Assembly (NCBI RefSeq): GCF_013349995.1
Contig: NZ_JABVXF010000001.1
Span: 407,524-471,523, forward strand
Length of the DNA: 64,000 nucleotides
Direction: 5' to 3'
Source: Pseudoalteromonas sp. 0303
Lineage (GTDB): Bacteria > Pseudomonadota > Gammaproteobacteria > Enterobacterales > Alteromonadaceae
A program made the position numbers and the translations under genes. Below are positions 63,925 to 64,000 of this stretch, piece after piece; positions within the stretch are counted from its first letter, which is position 1, and each line of letters starts with the position of its first letter. Below the pieces are notes generated by a model, which was given only the letters and a program-made list of their open reading frames with translations, ran no database searches and was not told where the DNA came from.

Positions 63925-64000
63925 TGGTGGAGAGATAGGGATTTGAACCCTAGAGGGGCTACAAACCCCTGCCGGTTTTCAAGACCGGTGCATTCGACCA
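63925..64000 (-). tRNA. tRNA-Ser(UGA), 5' end cut by window edge
   Basis: Readable on the minus strand: anticodon loop CTTGAAA with anticodon TGA in stem CCGGT/ACCGG, a long class II variable arm (AGGGG / CCCCT stem), T arm TAGGG TTCAAAT CCCTA, acceptor 3' strand TCTCTCC, then A and CCA encoded in the genome. UGA anticodon plus long variable arm identify serine. About 15 bases of the 5' end lie beyond the window. The discriminator base is A rather than the G usual for serine tRNAs. Confidence 0.93.

Noticed and set aside
63925..64000. Integration site of a mobile element at tRNA-Ser
   Set aside because: No integrase gene and no direct repeat of the tRNA 3' end seen within the window; the right side is outside it.

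Overview
The window is a stretch of bacterial chromosome that looks AT-rich (about 40% G+C by eye, not computed). Gene content and order point to a marine gammaproteobacterium of the Alteromonadales, most likely Pseudoalteromonas or a close relative. The evidence is the gyrA-ubiG-gph-nrdAB-yfaE order, the divergent gltA / sdhCDAB-sucABCD TCA cluster, the large 1612-residue NAD-glutamate dehydrogenase, and lineage-type genes of unknown function (DUF3083-like, DUF3466-like, DUF2835). I see no insertion sequence, prophage, CRISPR array or integron. The genus is inferred from memory of these gene sets, not from a search.

Layout. 1-6.6 kb: 5' end of gyrA (minus strand), then ubiG, gph, and the class Ia ribonucleotide reductase operon nrdA-nrdB-yfaE, followed by a yaeQ-family gene interrupted by an in-frame amber codon. 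6.6-13.7 kb: a histidine-rich, probably zinc-related TonB-dependent receptor behind two Zur-like palindromes, glnS, an uncharacterised 356-aa gene and argA behind tandem ARG boxes. 13.7-25.3 kb: the TCA block sucD, sucC, sucB, sucA, sdhB, sdhA, sdhD, sdhC (all minus strand), divergent from gltA. Strong hairpins split the block into sdh, sucAB and sucCD modules. SucB carries two lipoyl domains. 25.3-34.5 kb: csdA-csdE convergent with tcdA, a pseudouridine synthase, kdsB, ycaR, lpxK, msbA and comEC, i.e. the lipid A / KDO / DNA-uptake cluster. comEC overlaps head-to-head with a DUF2062 gene. 35-43 kb: a DUF3466-like secreted protein, uup, a glutaredoxin-like gene, rlmL, zapC and pyrD. 43-55 kb: gdhB and a four-gene envelope cluster (MMPL/RND transporter, Ycf48-like propeller, DUF1329, DUF1302). 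55-64 kb: DUF2835, pepN, nhaC, prc, proQ, a small acidic protein, msrC, a small membrane protein, and a tRNA-Ser(UGA) cut by the window edge.

Most of the window is conserved housekeeping. The parts that reward a second look are regulatory or accessory: tandem NrdR boxes plus DnaA-box-like sites before nrdA; tandem Zur-like boxes before the metal-binding receptor; tandem ARG boxes before argA; terminator-like partitioning of the TCA operon; the amber-interrupted yaeQ; and the DUF1302/DUF1329/Ycf48/MMPL cluster, which has a palindromic operator candidate upstream. That cluster is the best candidate for an incompletely described system.

All comparisons with named E. coli proteins come from memory of those families. 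No alignment or database search was run.
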